From Leucobacter chromiiresistens (GTDB lineage Bacteria; Actinomycetota; Actinomycetes; Actinomycetales; Microbacteriaceae): a stretch of DNA of 64,000 bases. The notes below the pieces were generated by a model. The model searched no databases, was not told the origin of the DNA, and saw nothing but the letters and a program-made list of their open reading frames with translations. The position numbers and the translations under genes are program-made. Shown piece by piece: positions 1 to 7,734 of the stretch; position 1 is the stretch's first letter; every line of letters begins with the position of its first letter. The stretch lies in NCBI RefSeq assembly GCF_900102345.1, contig NZ_FNKB01000001.1, positions 186,001 to 250,000 on the forward strand, read 5' to 3'.

Positions 1-575
1 AATCGAGTGCCGTCGAGCGGAACGCCGATGATGCGCGGCGTCGTCTGCCCGCTCGGCAGCAGGCGCGAGCCGTTGATGCGCCCGTGATCCGTTTCGACGC
101 TGCCAATGCCGGCGAGCATGTTCCACCCGAGGCGGCACCCCGGCTGCTCGCTCGCGAGGGTCAGCGCGGCGCTCGCATAGGCGCTCAGCGCCCGCTTCGG
201 AATGCCCGTGTCGGCCGCGACGCGGGCGAGCCACTCCGGATCCGCGGCGAGGGGCGCATCGGCGGAATCGGCGCCGGCCGCATCACCCGCGGCGTCGTCC
301 GCGGCGGCGGGCGCATCGGCGGAGTCGGCTTCCGCATGCGGCTCCCCCGCGGCCTCGGGCTCCGCAGCGGGAGCAACGGGGGGCGCAACGGGCTGGGCGC
401 CCGTCAGGAGCACCGCGACGGCGGCCGCGATCAGCACCGCGGCGAGCGCGAACCCTCCGAGTGCGTATCGAAGCGCGCGGCGCGGCGATCCCGCACTCCC
501 CCGATCGTTCGCCCGATCGACCGCGCGCTGGCCCGTCACGGCGGGAGATCTCGGGTATCGGCGGGGTGCGGGCAT
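1..575 (-). CDS. Lytic transglycosylase-like secreted protein, 3' end cut by window edge
   Basis: Only the first 191 codons are inside the window; the reading frame stays open to base 1. The ATG at 573-575 begins a basic N-terminus, then one hydrophobic segment (about residues 37-58), then an Ala/Glu/Asp/Pro-rich linker (about 60-112). A folded domain starts near residue 113 and contains WNMLAGIGSVETDHGRI (151-167), which matches the catalytic-Glu region of SLT_2/MltB-like murein transglycosylases; Glu161 is the likely acid/base. It probably cleaves peptidoglycan glycan strands outside the membrane, anchored by the N-terminal segment. No partner gene is visible. The catalytic domain is incomplete, so family assignment rests on one motif. 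Confidence 0.72.
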   Translation of the reverse strand, partial: MPAPRRYPRSPAVTGQRAVDRANDRGSAGSPRRALRYALGGFALAAVLIAAAVAVLLTGAQPVAPPVAPAAEPEAAGEPHAEADSADAPAAADDAAGDAAGADSADAPLAADPEWLARVAADTGIPKRALSAYASAALTLASEQPGCRLGWNMLAGIGSVETDHGRINGSRLLPSGQTTPRIIGVPLDGTR

Positions 576-621
576 CGCGGTTCAGATTACCGGGAATGAA
601 TCGTGCGCCGCCGTGTTAGAT

Positions 622-641
622 TTGTATGCAAGCGCATATAA
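622..641. promoter_or_regulatory. Palindromic operator candidate, MarR type
   Basis: TTGTATGC and GCATATAA are inverted arms (7 of 8 positions) separated by AAGC. The site is AT-rich in a GC-rich setting and lies 57 bases before the ATG of the luciferase-like gene at 699. The operon's second gene encodes a MarR-family regulator, so autoregulation through this site is a reasonable inference. Confidence 0.5.
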
Positions 642-698
642 ATGGCGCACACCACGTGCGGAGCCCGACTCCGCGCACGCGAGACACAGGAGCACATC

Positions 699-1886
699 AT
701 GGAATTCGGGATCTTCTCGGTCAGCGACGTCACCCGCGACCCGGTCTCCGGCGAAACGCCGAGCGAGGCCGAGCGCATCCGCGGGCTCGCCGAGATCGCC
801 GTGCACGCGGAAGAGGTCGGCTTCGACGTCTTCGCGATCGGCGAGCACCACAACGCCCCCTTCTTCTCCTCGAGCCCCACCACCTTCCTCGCCTACATCG
901 CCGCGATGACGAAGACGCTCAAGCTCTCCACGAGCACGACGCTCATCACCACCAACGACCCGGTGCGCATCGCCGAGGAGTACGCGATGCTGCAGCACCT
1001 CGCGCAGGGCCGCATGGACCTCATGCTGGGCCGCGGCAACACCGCACCGGTCTACCCCTGGTTCGGCAAGGACATCCGCTCCGCACTGCCCCTCGCGCTC
1101 GACAACTACAACCTGCTGCACCGCCTCTGGCGAGAGGACGTCGTCGACTACGACGGCAACTTCCGCACCCCGCTGCAGGGCTTCACCAGCACGCCGCGGC
1201 CGCTCGACGACGTGCCCCCGTTCGTGTGGCACGGCTCGATCCGCACCCCCGAGATCGCCGAGCAGGCCGCCTACTACGGAGACGGGTTCTTCTCGAACCA
1301 CATCTTCGCCCCCTCCGAGCACTCCCTGCGCCTCGTGCGGTTCTACCGCGAGCGCTTCGAGCACTACGGCCACGGCACGCAGCAGGAGGCCGTCGTCGGC
1401 CTCGGCGGGCAGGCCTTCATGGCGAAGAACTCGCAGGACGCGGTGGCGCAGTTCCGCCCCTACTTCAACGAGGCGCCCGTCTACGGCCACGGGCCGCGGC
1501 TCGAGGACTTCGCGAGCCAGACCCCGCTGACCGTCGGCAGCCCGCAGGAGGTGATCGACAAGACGCTCGGATTCCGCGACATCTTCGGCGACTACCAGCG
1601 GCAGATGTTCCTCATCGACCACGCGGGCCTCCCCACCAAGACCGTGCTCGAGCAGCTCGACCTCTTCGGCTCCGAGGTGCTGCCCGTGCTGCGGGCCGAG
1701 ATGGCGAAGGATCGCGACCCGCGGGCCGCGGAGGCGCCCTCTCACGCGAGCCTCGTCACCGCGAAGTACGGAGACGCCGCGCCGCGCCAGCCCCGCCCGA
1801 ACGCCAACCGGGGAGACAATGTAACGGGTGGCTCGCCGTACCAGGACTCCCCGGCGAAGCAGGGCGCGGCCTTCGGGCTCGCCTGA
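699..1886 (+). CDS. LLM-class flavin-dependent oxidoreductase (CE1758-like)
   Basis: A 395-residue bacterial-luciferase-like monooxygenase. The ATG at 699 follows AGGAG (688-692) and gives the expected first beta strand MEFGIFSV; an upstream in-frame ATG at 642 would add 19 residues and falls just after the palindrome. The TIM-barrel landmarks GEHHNAPFFSSSP and GRGNTAPVYPWFGKD are present. It should use reduced FMN and oxygen on an unknown organic substrate in the cytoplasm. It is followed by a MarR regulator and an NAD(P)H:FMN reductase, the latter of the CE1759 type known to pair with CE1758-family monooxygenases. The length suits the family. The substrate cannot be read from the sequence. 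Confidence 0.88.
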   Translation: MEFGIFSVSDVTRDPVSGETPSEAERIRGLAEIAVHAEEVGFDVFAIGEHHNAPFFSSSPTTFLAYIAAMTKTLKLSTSTTLITTNDPVRIAEEYAMLQHLAQGRMDLMLGRGNTAPVYPWFGKDIRSALPLALDNYNLLHRLWREDVVDYDGNFRTPLQGFTSTPRPLDDVPPFVWHGSIRTPEIAEQAAYYGDGFFSNHIFAPSEHSLRLVRFYRERFEHYGHGTQQEAVVGLGGQAFMAKNSQDAVAQFRPYFNEAPVYGHGPRLEDFASQTPLTVGSPQEVIDKTLGFRDIFGDYQRQMFLIDHAGLPTKTVLEQLDLFGSEVLPVLRAEMAKDRDPRAAEAPSHASLVTAKYGDAAPRQPRPNANRGDNVTGGSPYQDSPAKQGAAFGLA

Positions 1887-1994
1887 ACCGAGAACCCGCG
1901 AGTGCGCCCGGCACCCGGCGCCGCCGACAGCCGCCGGGCGCACTCGCCCACCGCAGCACGCACCCACGTCAGAGCATGAGAAGGAGAACGCGAG

Positions 1995-2450
1995 ATGGAT
2001 CAGCCCGCTCGTATCGATGTGCGCCTCGCCAACGAGGCGTGGGAGTCGGTGATGTCGGCCCACTCGGCGCTCATGCACACCTTCGCCGCCGAGCACATGT
2101 GGTCCGAGATCAGCATGCGCGAGTACGACGTGCTCTACACCCTCGCCAAGCACGACGCCCCCATGCGCATGTGCGACGTGCAGAGCGGCGTGCTGCTCAG
2201 CCAGCCCGCGCTCTCGCGCATGGTGGAGCGGCTCGCGACCCGCGATCTGATCGCGCGCGAACCCGACCCGAACGACGGCCGCGCCGTGCTGCTGAGCCTC
2301 ACCCCTGCGGGCCGCGGCCTGCAGCAGCAGGTGGGGCGGGCGCACGCGAAGAGCGTCGCCCGTCAGCTCGGCGCCGCACTCACCCCCCAGGAGATGCAGG
2401 ATCTGCGCAGCCTCGCCGGCAAGCTGACCGGCGGGGGCGGCGCGGCCTGA
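1995..2450 (+). CDS. MarR-family transcriptional regulator
   Basis: A 151-residue protein with a standard MarR winged helix. The recognition-helix region LLSQPALSRMVERLATRDLIAR and wing DPNDGRAVLLSLTPAGR sit at roughly residues 73-105. The ATG follows AGGAG (1981-1985). It lies between the monooxygenase and its FMN reductase in one transcription unit (gaps 108 and 43 bases), so it probably represses the operon through the palindrome at 622-641 and is released by the enzyme's substrate or a related compound. That regulatory link is inference. Confidence 0.88.
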   Translation: MDQPARIDVRLANEAWESVMSAHSALMHTFAAEHMWSEISMREYDVLYTLAKHDAPMRMCDVQSGVLLSQPALSRMVERLATRDLIAREPDPNDGRAVLLSLTPAGRGLQQQVGRAHAKSVARQLGAALTPQEMQDLRSLAGKLTGGGGAA

Positions 2451-2493
2451 TCCCCAATCCCGTTCTCACCGCGACACGCTCGAGGAGCACCCC

Positions 2494-3195
2494 ATGACCA
2501 CCCCATTCGACGGTTCCGTCACCGAACCCGCAGCCGCCCCGACCCGCACCCTCGCCGTGGTGAGCGCCGGCACGAGCGACCCCTCCACCACGACGATGCT
2601 CGCGAACCGAGTCGCCGACGCGGCCGCGAAGATCGCCGCGCAGCGCGGCTTCGCACTGCAGATCAGGTTCGTCGACCTGCGCGCCCTCGCCGAGGATGTG
2701 ACCACGGCGCTCGTCGCCCAGCACGTCTCGCCCGCTCTGCAGGCGGCCAGCGACATCATGCGCGACGCCGACGCCATCGTCGCATCCACCCCCGTCTACA
2801 AGGCGGGCGCGAGCGGCCTGTTCACCGCCTTCTTCCAGGTGCTCGACAACGACCTGCTCATCGGCACGCCCGTGGTGCTCGGCGCGACGGCGGGCAGCGC
2901 GCGGCACGCGCTCGTGGTCGACGATCAGCTGCGCGGGCTCTTCTCGTACCTCCGCACCATCACGGTGCCGACCGGCCTCTTCGCCGCGCCCGACGACTGG
3001 ACGAGCCGGGAGTTCGGCAAGCGGATCGAACGCGCCGCGACGGAGCTGATCGCCCTCGTCGACGGCGGATTCCGCGAGTCGGTGCGCGGGGAATCGTGGG
3101 GCGCGTACCAGCACTCCTACGGCAGCGCGGGCGGCACGGAGCTCGGGATCGACTTCGACAGCGACCTCATGAAGCTCGCAACGGGCGGGCGCTGA
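2494..3195 (+). CDS. LLM-partnered NAD(P)H:FMN reductase (CE1759-like)
   Basis: A 233-residue flavodoxin-fold protein of the NADPH-dependent FMN reductase family. After a short variable N-terminus it shows the Rossmann-like first strand LAVVSAGTSDPSTTTMLANR, the phosphate-binding stretch ASTPVYKAGASGLFTAFFQ and the GATAGSARHA loop. The ATG follows GAGGAG. It should supply reduced FMN to the monooxygenase encoded two genes upstream. The adjacent pair fits the known CE1758/CE1759 duo of actinobacteria. Confidence 0.87.
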   Translation: MTTPFDGSVTEPAAAPTRTLAVVSAGTSDPSTTTMLANRVADAAAKIAAQRGFALQIRFVDLRALAEDVTTALVAQHVSPALQAASDIMRDADAIVASTPVYKAGASGLFTAFFQVLDNDLLIGTPVVLGATAGSARHALVVDDQLRGLFSYLRTITVPTGLFAAPDDWTSREFGKRIERAATELIALVDGGFRESVRGESWGAYQHSYGSAGGTELGIDFDSDLMKLATGGR

Positions 3196-3287
3196 GTTCG
3201 AACGCACCGCGTTCGGACTCCGCGCCCGGTGGCGCCACAGCGCCAGCCCACGGAGCGAAGCGCGGGGCGGGCGCTGAGTTCGAACGC
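3183..3287. repeat. 23-bp direct repeat duplicating the FMN reductase stop region
   Basis: A 23-base sequence beginning GGGCGGGCGCTGAGTTCG occurs identically at 3183-3205 and 3265-3287. The first copy contains the last codons and TGA stop of the FMN reductase gene; the second lies in the convergent intergenic space. It looks like a local duplication of the gene end. Confidence 0.7.
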
Positions 3288-3311
3288 TGAGTTCGGTCAG
3301 CCCGCCGCTTC

Positions 3312-3379
3312 GGTGAGAGATTCGGCTTCGGTGAGGCGTCCGGGCCGCATTCGGTCTCACCGAAGCCGGATCTCTCACC
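3312..3379. terminator. Long inverted repeat between convergent genes, likely bidirectional terminator
   Basis: Two 24-base arms (3312-3335 and 3356-3379) pair at 23 of 24 positions around a 20-base loop. The left arm begins GGTGAGAGAT and ends GGCTTCGGTGAG. The right arm overlaps the stop codon of the ATPase gene on the minus strand. There is no clear T-tract. It resembles the long intergenic hairpins at 32.3, 33.4 and 34.9 kb in architecture, though not in sequence. Confidence 0.65.
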
Positions 3380-4790
3380 CGAGGCGCAGGGTGCGGTGGG
3401 CGATGCGCCCGGCCCAGCGCAGGTCGTGCGTCGAGAGCACCACGGATACATCCGCCGCCGAGACCTCGGCGATCACGCGCTCCAGGCGGCGCATGCCCGC
3501 CAGATCGCGGCCCAGCGTCGGCTCGTCGAACAGCAGCACCCCCGCCCCGAGCAGCAGCGCCGAGGCGATCACCAGATCCTTCTGCTGAGCGGGATCGAGG
3601 TCGTACGGATGCTCATTCGCGTGCTCGGCGAGACCGGTCCGCGCCAAGACGCGCTCCACCTCCGCGGCGCGGGCGGCCCGCAGCCCCGCGCGCTCGCGGC
3701 GCCGGTGCGGCGGCAGCGGCAGCGCGCGATCGAGTTCGGCCCGCACGGTCGACGCCGAGAGCTGGGCGCCGGGATCCTGCCCCACCCAGGCGACCCGGTG
3801 CGCGCGCCGATGCACCGGCATGCCGGTCAGGTGCTCCCCGTCGACGAGCACCGCCCCGTTGACGCGCACGTCGGCCTCCGCGTCGAGCAGGCCCGCGACC
3901 GCGCGGAGCAGCGTCGACTTGCCGGCCCCGTTCGGCCCGACCACCGCGACCACCTCGCCGCGCGTCGCACGGCAGTCGACATCGGCGAAGATCGTCGACC
4001 GCCCCCGGCTCACGGTGAGCGCACGCACATCGAGGCGCGCGTCGCCCGCGCGGCCCGAGGTCTCCCGGACCGGAGCCTCCCGATGCGGATCCCCGCCGAC
4101 GGCGCTCCACACGCCGTGCTCGCCGAGCACCGCGTCGGAGAGCGCGCCGGGTCGCGGGCCGGCCGTGAGACGCCCGCCCCGCAGAAACGCGACGCGATCC
4201 GCCCCCGCCGTCAGCTCGTCGTGCTGGTGGCCGGCCAGCAGCACCGCCCCGCCGCGCGCGCAGAAGCGCCGCAACGCCACCGCGAGCAGGCCGCGCGCCC
4301 CGGGATCGAGCGAGAGGCCCGGCTGGTCGAGCACCAGTAGCGCCGGCCGCAGCGTCATGAGGCTCGTGAGCGCGACTAGCTGCCGCTCGCCGCCCGAGAG
4401 CGTGTCGAGGCGGCGCCCGAGAAGGCGGCGCATGCCGAACGCGTGCAGCGCCGCACCGACGTCGACCGGTCGGGTGCTGCCCGAGAGCCGTGTGGGGAGC
4501 CGCACCTCGTCGTCGACGAAGCTCGTCATCCCGGTCAGCTGCGCCTCGGGATCCTCCCCGAGCATCGCGACGCTCGCCGGGGCGTCGACCGCGCCCGAAC
4601 CGACCCCCCGCTCGTCGAGCAGCCCCGCCGCGAGACGGCAGAGCGTCGAGGTGCCCGACCCCTGGGGCCCGAGCACCGCGACCGCTTCGCCCGCGCGCAC
4701 GCGCAGATCGATCCCCGAGAGCGCGGCCTCCTCCGAGTCGTGGAACGCGAACCCGGCGCCCGCGAGCGAGAGCTCGAACGCCTCAGCCAC
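3375..4790 (-). CDS. ECF transporter ATPase with two fused ABC domains
   Basis: A 471-residue fusion of two ABC ATPase domains (about 1-215 and 250-471), serving as both ATPases of an energy-coupling-factor importer. Domain 2 has intact Walker A (GPNGAGKST, 285-293) and Walker B (LLFDEP, Glu423) but a degenerate signature (DPAQQKD, 399-405). Domain 1 has an intact signature (LSGGERQ, 131-137) but lacks the Walker A lysine (GPQGSGTST, Thr47) and the Walker B glutamate (LVLDQP, Gln156). When paired, this leaves one intact and one degenerate ATP site. The GTG start at 4790 overlaps the end of the T-component gene by 8 bases. It is the last gene of the nucleoside hydrolase-S-T-A operon. Confidence 0.88.
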   Translation of the reverse strand: MAEAFELSLAGAGFAFHDSEEAALSGIDLRVRAGEAVAVLGPQGSGTSTLCRLAAGLLDERGVGSGAVDAPASVAMLGEDPEAQLTGMTSFVDDEVRLPTRLSGSTRPVDVGAALHAFGMRRLLGRRLDTLSGGERQLVALTSLMTLRPALLVLDQPGLSLDPGARGLLAVALRRFCARGGAVLLAGHQHDELTAGADRVAFLRGGRLTAGPRPGALSDAVLGEHGVWSAVGGDPHREAPVRETSGRAGDARLDVRALTVSRGRSTIFADVDCRATRGEVVAVVGPNGAGKSTLLRAVAGLLDAEADVRVNGAVLVDGEHLTGMPVHRRAHRVAWVGQDPGAQLSASTVRAELDRALPLPPHRRRERAGLRAARAAEVERVLARTGLAEHANEHPYDLDPAQQKDLVIASALLLGAGVLLFDEPTLGRDLAGMRRLERVIAEVSAADVSVVLSTHDLRWAGRIAHRTLRLG

Positions 4791-5637
4791 GCAGCACCTT
4801 CAGCAGCTCGGAGGCCGTCGGCAGGTGCAGCGCACCGGTGAGCGCCGACGCCACGAGCAGCGCGGTCGCGAGCGGCGCCGCCCACCGGAGCGCGCGCTGC
4901 GCGGCGCCGTCGCGGTGATCCTGCAGCTCTGCGGGGCGCCGCGCACGACCGAACCCGCGCTGCTCCAGCGTGTCGTGCCGCTGGTCGAGCTGCACGAGCG
5001 ACGCCGTCAGCAGCCCCGCGATGATGCCCGGCATGAGGCGCACCCGCGTGCCGAGGCGCGCCGTGTCCCAGCCGCGCGCGGCGCGCGCGGCGAGCGCCCG
5101 CGACACCTGCTCGCGCAGCAGCGGGATGAGGCTCAGCGCGGTGGCGCAGACGTACGCGATGCCGAGGGGCATGCCGAGTCGGATCATGCCGTCGAACGTG
5201 CGCGCCGAATCGGAGCCGAACGCGAACAGCGCGCACACCGCGACCATCGCCGCGACGCGCAGCCAGAGCTGGAGGGCGACGGAGAGCCCCTCGACGGTCA
5301 CCGCTGCCGCCCCCCAGCGCCACAGCACCTCGACGTCATCTCCGGGGTAGAAGAGGCCCTGCACGATGCCGACCATGACGAGCATCGGCACCGCGAGCGC
5401 CGCGAGGGTCGCGATCCACCGTCCGAAGCGCACCCGCGGGGATCGCGCTGCAACCCCGGCCGCGGCGATGAGCAGCGCGACCGGCACGAGGGGCGAGGGG
5501 ATGCCGTACGTCAGCACGAGCGCGCACACCAGCAGCACGAGCTCGGTGGCGGGGTGCAGGGCTGCAGCCGCCGGCCGCGGACGCGGAGCCGAACGCGGCC
5601 CCGCACCCGCCGCCGAGCTGAGCTGACGCACCGGCAC
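4783..5637 (-). CDS. ECF transporter transmembrane T component (EcfT)
   Basis: A 284-residue integral membrane protein with about five or six hydrophobic segments. Two coupling helices near the C-terminus carry the characteristic Ala-Arg-Gly pattern: ARAARGWDTA and LEQRGFGRA. It joins the substrate-binding S subunit to the ATPase. The GTG at 5637 is chosen because it lies just after the stop of the S-component gene (5646); a second in-frame GTG at 5631 is equally possible. No good ribosome-binding site is visible, so translation may be coupled. The open frame continues far upstream, but that part is antisense-like shadow over the S gene. Confidence 0.86.
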   Translation of the reverse strand: MPVRQLSSAAGAGPRSAPRPRPAAAALHPATELVLLVCALVLTYGIPSPLVPVALLIAAAGVAARSPRVRFGRWIATLAALAVPMLVMVGIVQGLFYPGDDVEVLWRWGAAAVTVEGLSVALQLWLRVAAMVAVCALFAFGSDSARTFDGMIRLGMPLGIAYVCATALSLIPLLREQVSRALAARAARGWDTARLGTRVRLMPGIIAGLLTASLVQLDQRHDTLEQRGFGRARRPAELQDHRDGAAQRALRWAAPLATALLVASALTGALHLPTASELLKVLRG

Positions 5638-5645
5638 GCGGCGCC

Positions 5646-6506
5646 CTACGCGCCGCCGACGGGTCGCCCCGAGCGCGAGCGCGCGGGCGCGAGCGACCGC
5701 ATGGCCAACGGGTACCGGCGCACGATGCGCTTGGGCAGCGCGCGCAGCACGAGGAAGGCGAGCAGGAAGATGATCGCCTTGTCCGCGGTGTCGGATGCGA
5801 GGCTCTGCACCGTAGTGGCGTTCAGCATCTCGAGGCCCGCGGCCTGCAGCGTCGCGACGATGCCGCCGGTGCCCACGCCGAGGCCGCCGCCGAAGACGAA
5901 CGCGGCCACGGGCGCCCCGAGTGCGCCGCCGGGAATGCCGGCGATGGCTCCGGCGAGCACCGCCCACCACGGAGCGCGGAATGCGCCGAGTCGGGCCGCC
6001 CACCCTGCGGCGGCGCCCACGAACGCGGCTCCCGCGGTGAACGCGATGACGGTGGGGTTGATGGTGACACCCCAGATGACGTTGCCGAGGATGCCGGTGA
6101 GCGCACCGGCTGCGGGGCCCGCGAGCACGCCGATGATGACGGAGCCGAGCGAGTCGAGGTACAGCGGAATGGGAGTCAGTGTGCCGACGATCTGCCCGAC
6201 GGTGATGTTCAGGGCGATCGCGATCGGCATGAGGGCGAAGATGCTGCGCGGGATGAGCGGCAGCGTGCCGGCGGCGATGAGGGCTGCACCGGCGAGGTAG
6301 CCGACCATCACCCACAGGGTGGTGTTGCCGAGATCCTGCCCGAGGGTGGCCGGCTGGGTGAAAAGCACGGCGACGTACGTCGCGATGATCACGAGCGCGC
6401 CGGCTGCGGTGAGGAGGTACGCCCACTTCGGGGCGGTGGTGCGGGCTTCTCCGGGACTCGTCGTGGTGGCGAGCCCCTGCCCAGAGACGCTATCTTGCGC
6501 GGTCAT
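5646..6506 (-). CDS. ECF transporter substrate-binding S component
   Basis: A 286-residue membrane protein with a hydrophilic N-terminus and about seven hydrophobic stretches from residue 28 onward, including LNITVGQIVGTLTPIPLYLDS and a Gly-rich stretch near residues 200-215. This matches ECF S components, which bind the substrate inside the membrane. The ATG at 6506 follows AAGGA on the minus strand and overlaps the nucleoside hydrolase stop by 17 bases, so the two are translationally linked. The next genes encode T and A subunits, making a complete dedicated transporter. The hydrolase neighbour suggests a nucleoside-like ligand; queuosine or a modified nucleoside is an alternative. The ligand is not known. 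Confidence 0.82.
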   Translation of the reverse strand: MTAQDSVSGQGLATTTSPGEARTTAPKWAYLLTAAGALVIIATYVAVLFTQPATLGQDLGNTTLWVMVGYLAGAALIAAGTLPLIPRSIFALMPIAIALNITVGQIVGTLTPIPLYLDSLGSVIIGVLAGPAAGALTGILGNVIWGVTINPTVIAFTAGAAFVGAAAGWAARLGAFRAPWWAVLAGAIAGIPGGALGAPVAAFVFGGGLGVGTGGIVATLQAAGLEMLNATTVQSLASDTADKAIIFLLAFLVLRALPKRIVRRYPLAMRSLAPARSRSGRPVGGA

Positions 6507-7665
6507 ACTGCGGTCCTTCCCTGAGGGTGTCGGTGAGATGGTCGAGAAAACGCGTCGCGTCGACCCGGCGGATGATCTCGGCATTCGCCGGCCGATTCCA
6601 CCGGCCGAGCCAGTCGGCGATGGTCTCGCCGCGAGTGAGGGTGCCCGTGAGCTCGACGTCGATCGGGGCGAACGCGGTCTCCGCCCACGGAATTCTGCCA
6701 GCCGTCGCCGATCCGCGCGACTCGGCCTGCACCTCGGCCGCGTCGCGCGCGCCGTCGCCGCGGAGCCGCTCGGCCGCCGCCCCGCGAGCGCTGCGCGCCC
6801 ACTCGACCGCCGTCGCCGTCACGTACGGGTCGTGGATGTGGGCGAGGTACCCGTGCCCGTCGGCCTCGTGGAACTCGAAGTAGAAGCGCAGCGCCTCGCC
6901 GAGCTCGTGCAGCAGAGCGGGCCAGGGCGCCGGCGCGGGATCGGCGGCGCCGACGATGCGGTTCAGGCGCTCGGGCGTCATCTCGACCATCTCGGTCGCC
7001 TCGATCGGGCCGACGACCGGCGGGAACGGGGCGTCTCCCGCCACGTAGGCGTCGCCGAACGCGGCGAACACCCGCGCCGCCGCCTCCGGGTCGTAGCTGA
7101 CGTTCCACTCCGTGGTCGGCTGGGTGTTGCCGCGGTAGTTGAACGCCCCGCCCATCACGAAGAGCCGCTTCAGCAGCCGCGGCAGCTCGGGTGCGATGTC
7201 GAGGGCCAGCGCGAGATTCGTGGCCGGCCCGATCATGACGCCGATCAGCTCACCGGGGTGCGCCCGCGCCGCATCGACCCACGCCTGCGCAGCGCTCAGG
7301 TCGCGCACCGGGCTCGCGGGTTCGGGGAGCGCCGCGTAGCCCGCGCCGGTGTCGCCGTGCGTCACCTCCGCGTACTCGGGGTCAGGCCCGGGATCGCCCG
7401 CCGCCTCCGCCGCCTCCGCCCGCGCCTCATCGGCGGGCTGCGCGAGCGGGTGCACGGCGCCGGGGAAGACCGGCAGGTCGGGGCGCCCGGCGAGTGCGAG
7501 CCACCCGAGGGTGTTGCGCACGACCTGCTCGGTCGACACGTTGCCGCCGCTCGCCGCGATGCCGACGATGTCGACGTCGGGCTGGCAGAGCAGGTAGGCG
7601 ATCGCTATGGCGTCGTCGATGCCGGGGTCGCAGTCGAGGAAGAGCGGGATCGCGGTGTCTGCCAT
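6490..7665 (-). CDS. Nucleoside hydrolase (IUNH family)
   Basis: A 391-residue protein of the inosine-uridine preferring nucleoside hydrolase fold. The metal-binding signature DCDPGIDDA is at residues 11-19, followed by a GDTG motif in VTHGDTGAGY, the substrate loop TTEWNVSYDPEAA and the late active-site segment HIHDPYV. It should split the N-glycosidic bond of a ribonucleoside to give base and ribose in the cytoplasm. At 391 residues it is longer than the usual 310-340, with extra length around residues 80-100 and near the C-terminus. No Shine-Dalgarno is seen; CACAAT lies six bases before the ATG, so the mRNA may be leaderless. It heads the ECF transporter operon. Confidence 0.88.
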   Translation of the reverse strand: MADTAIPLFLDCDPGIDDAIAIAYLLCQPDVDIVGIAASGGNVSTEQVVRNTLGWLALAGRPDLPVFPGAVHPLAQPADEARAEAAEAAGDPGPDPEYAEVTHGDTGAGYAALPEPASPVRDLSAAQAWVDAARAHPGELIGVMIGPATNLALALDIAPELPRLLKRLFVMGGAFNYRGNTQPTTEWNVSYDPEAAARVFAAFGDAYVAGDAPFPPVVGPIEATEMVEMTPERLNRIVGAADPAPAPWPALLHELGEALRFYFEFHEADGHGYLAHIHDPYVTATAVEWARSARGAAAERLRGDGARDAAEVQAESRGSATAGRIPWAETAFAPIDVELTGTLTRGETIADWLGRWNRPANAEIIRRVDATRFLDHLTDTLREGPQYDRAR

Positions 7666-7734
7666 GGTTCTATTGTGGCGGACCGCGGCGGGCGGCGGGC
7701 ACCGGGGCGACCACCCCGGCCCGACCGACCGGCC

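Noticed and set aside
202..909. Plus-strand frames over the first 900 bases
   Set aside because: They are Ala/Ser/Arg-rich with no domain, opposite the transglycosylase-like gene and overlapping the true luciferase-like start.
4783..6426. A 547-codon open frame covering the EcfT gene and beyond
   Set aside because: Only the last 284 codons have a membrane-protein composition and EcfT motifs. The part before about 5640 is Arg/His-rich and lies over the S-component gene in another frame.
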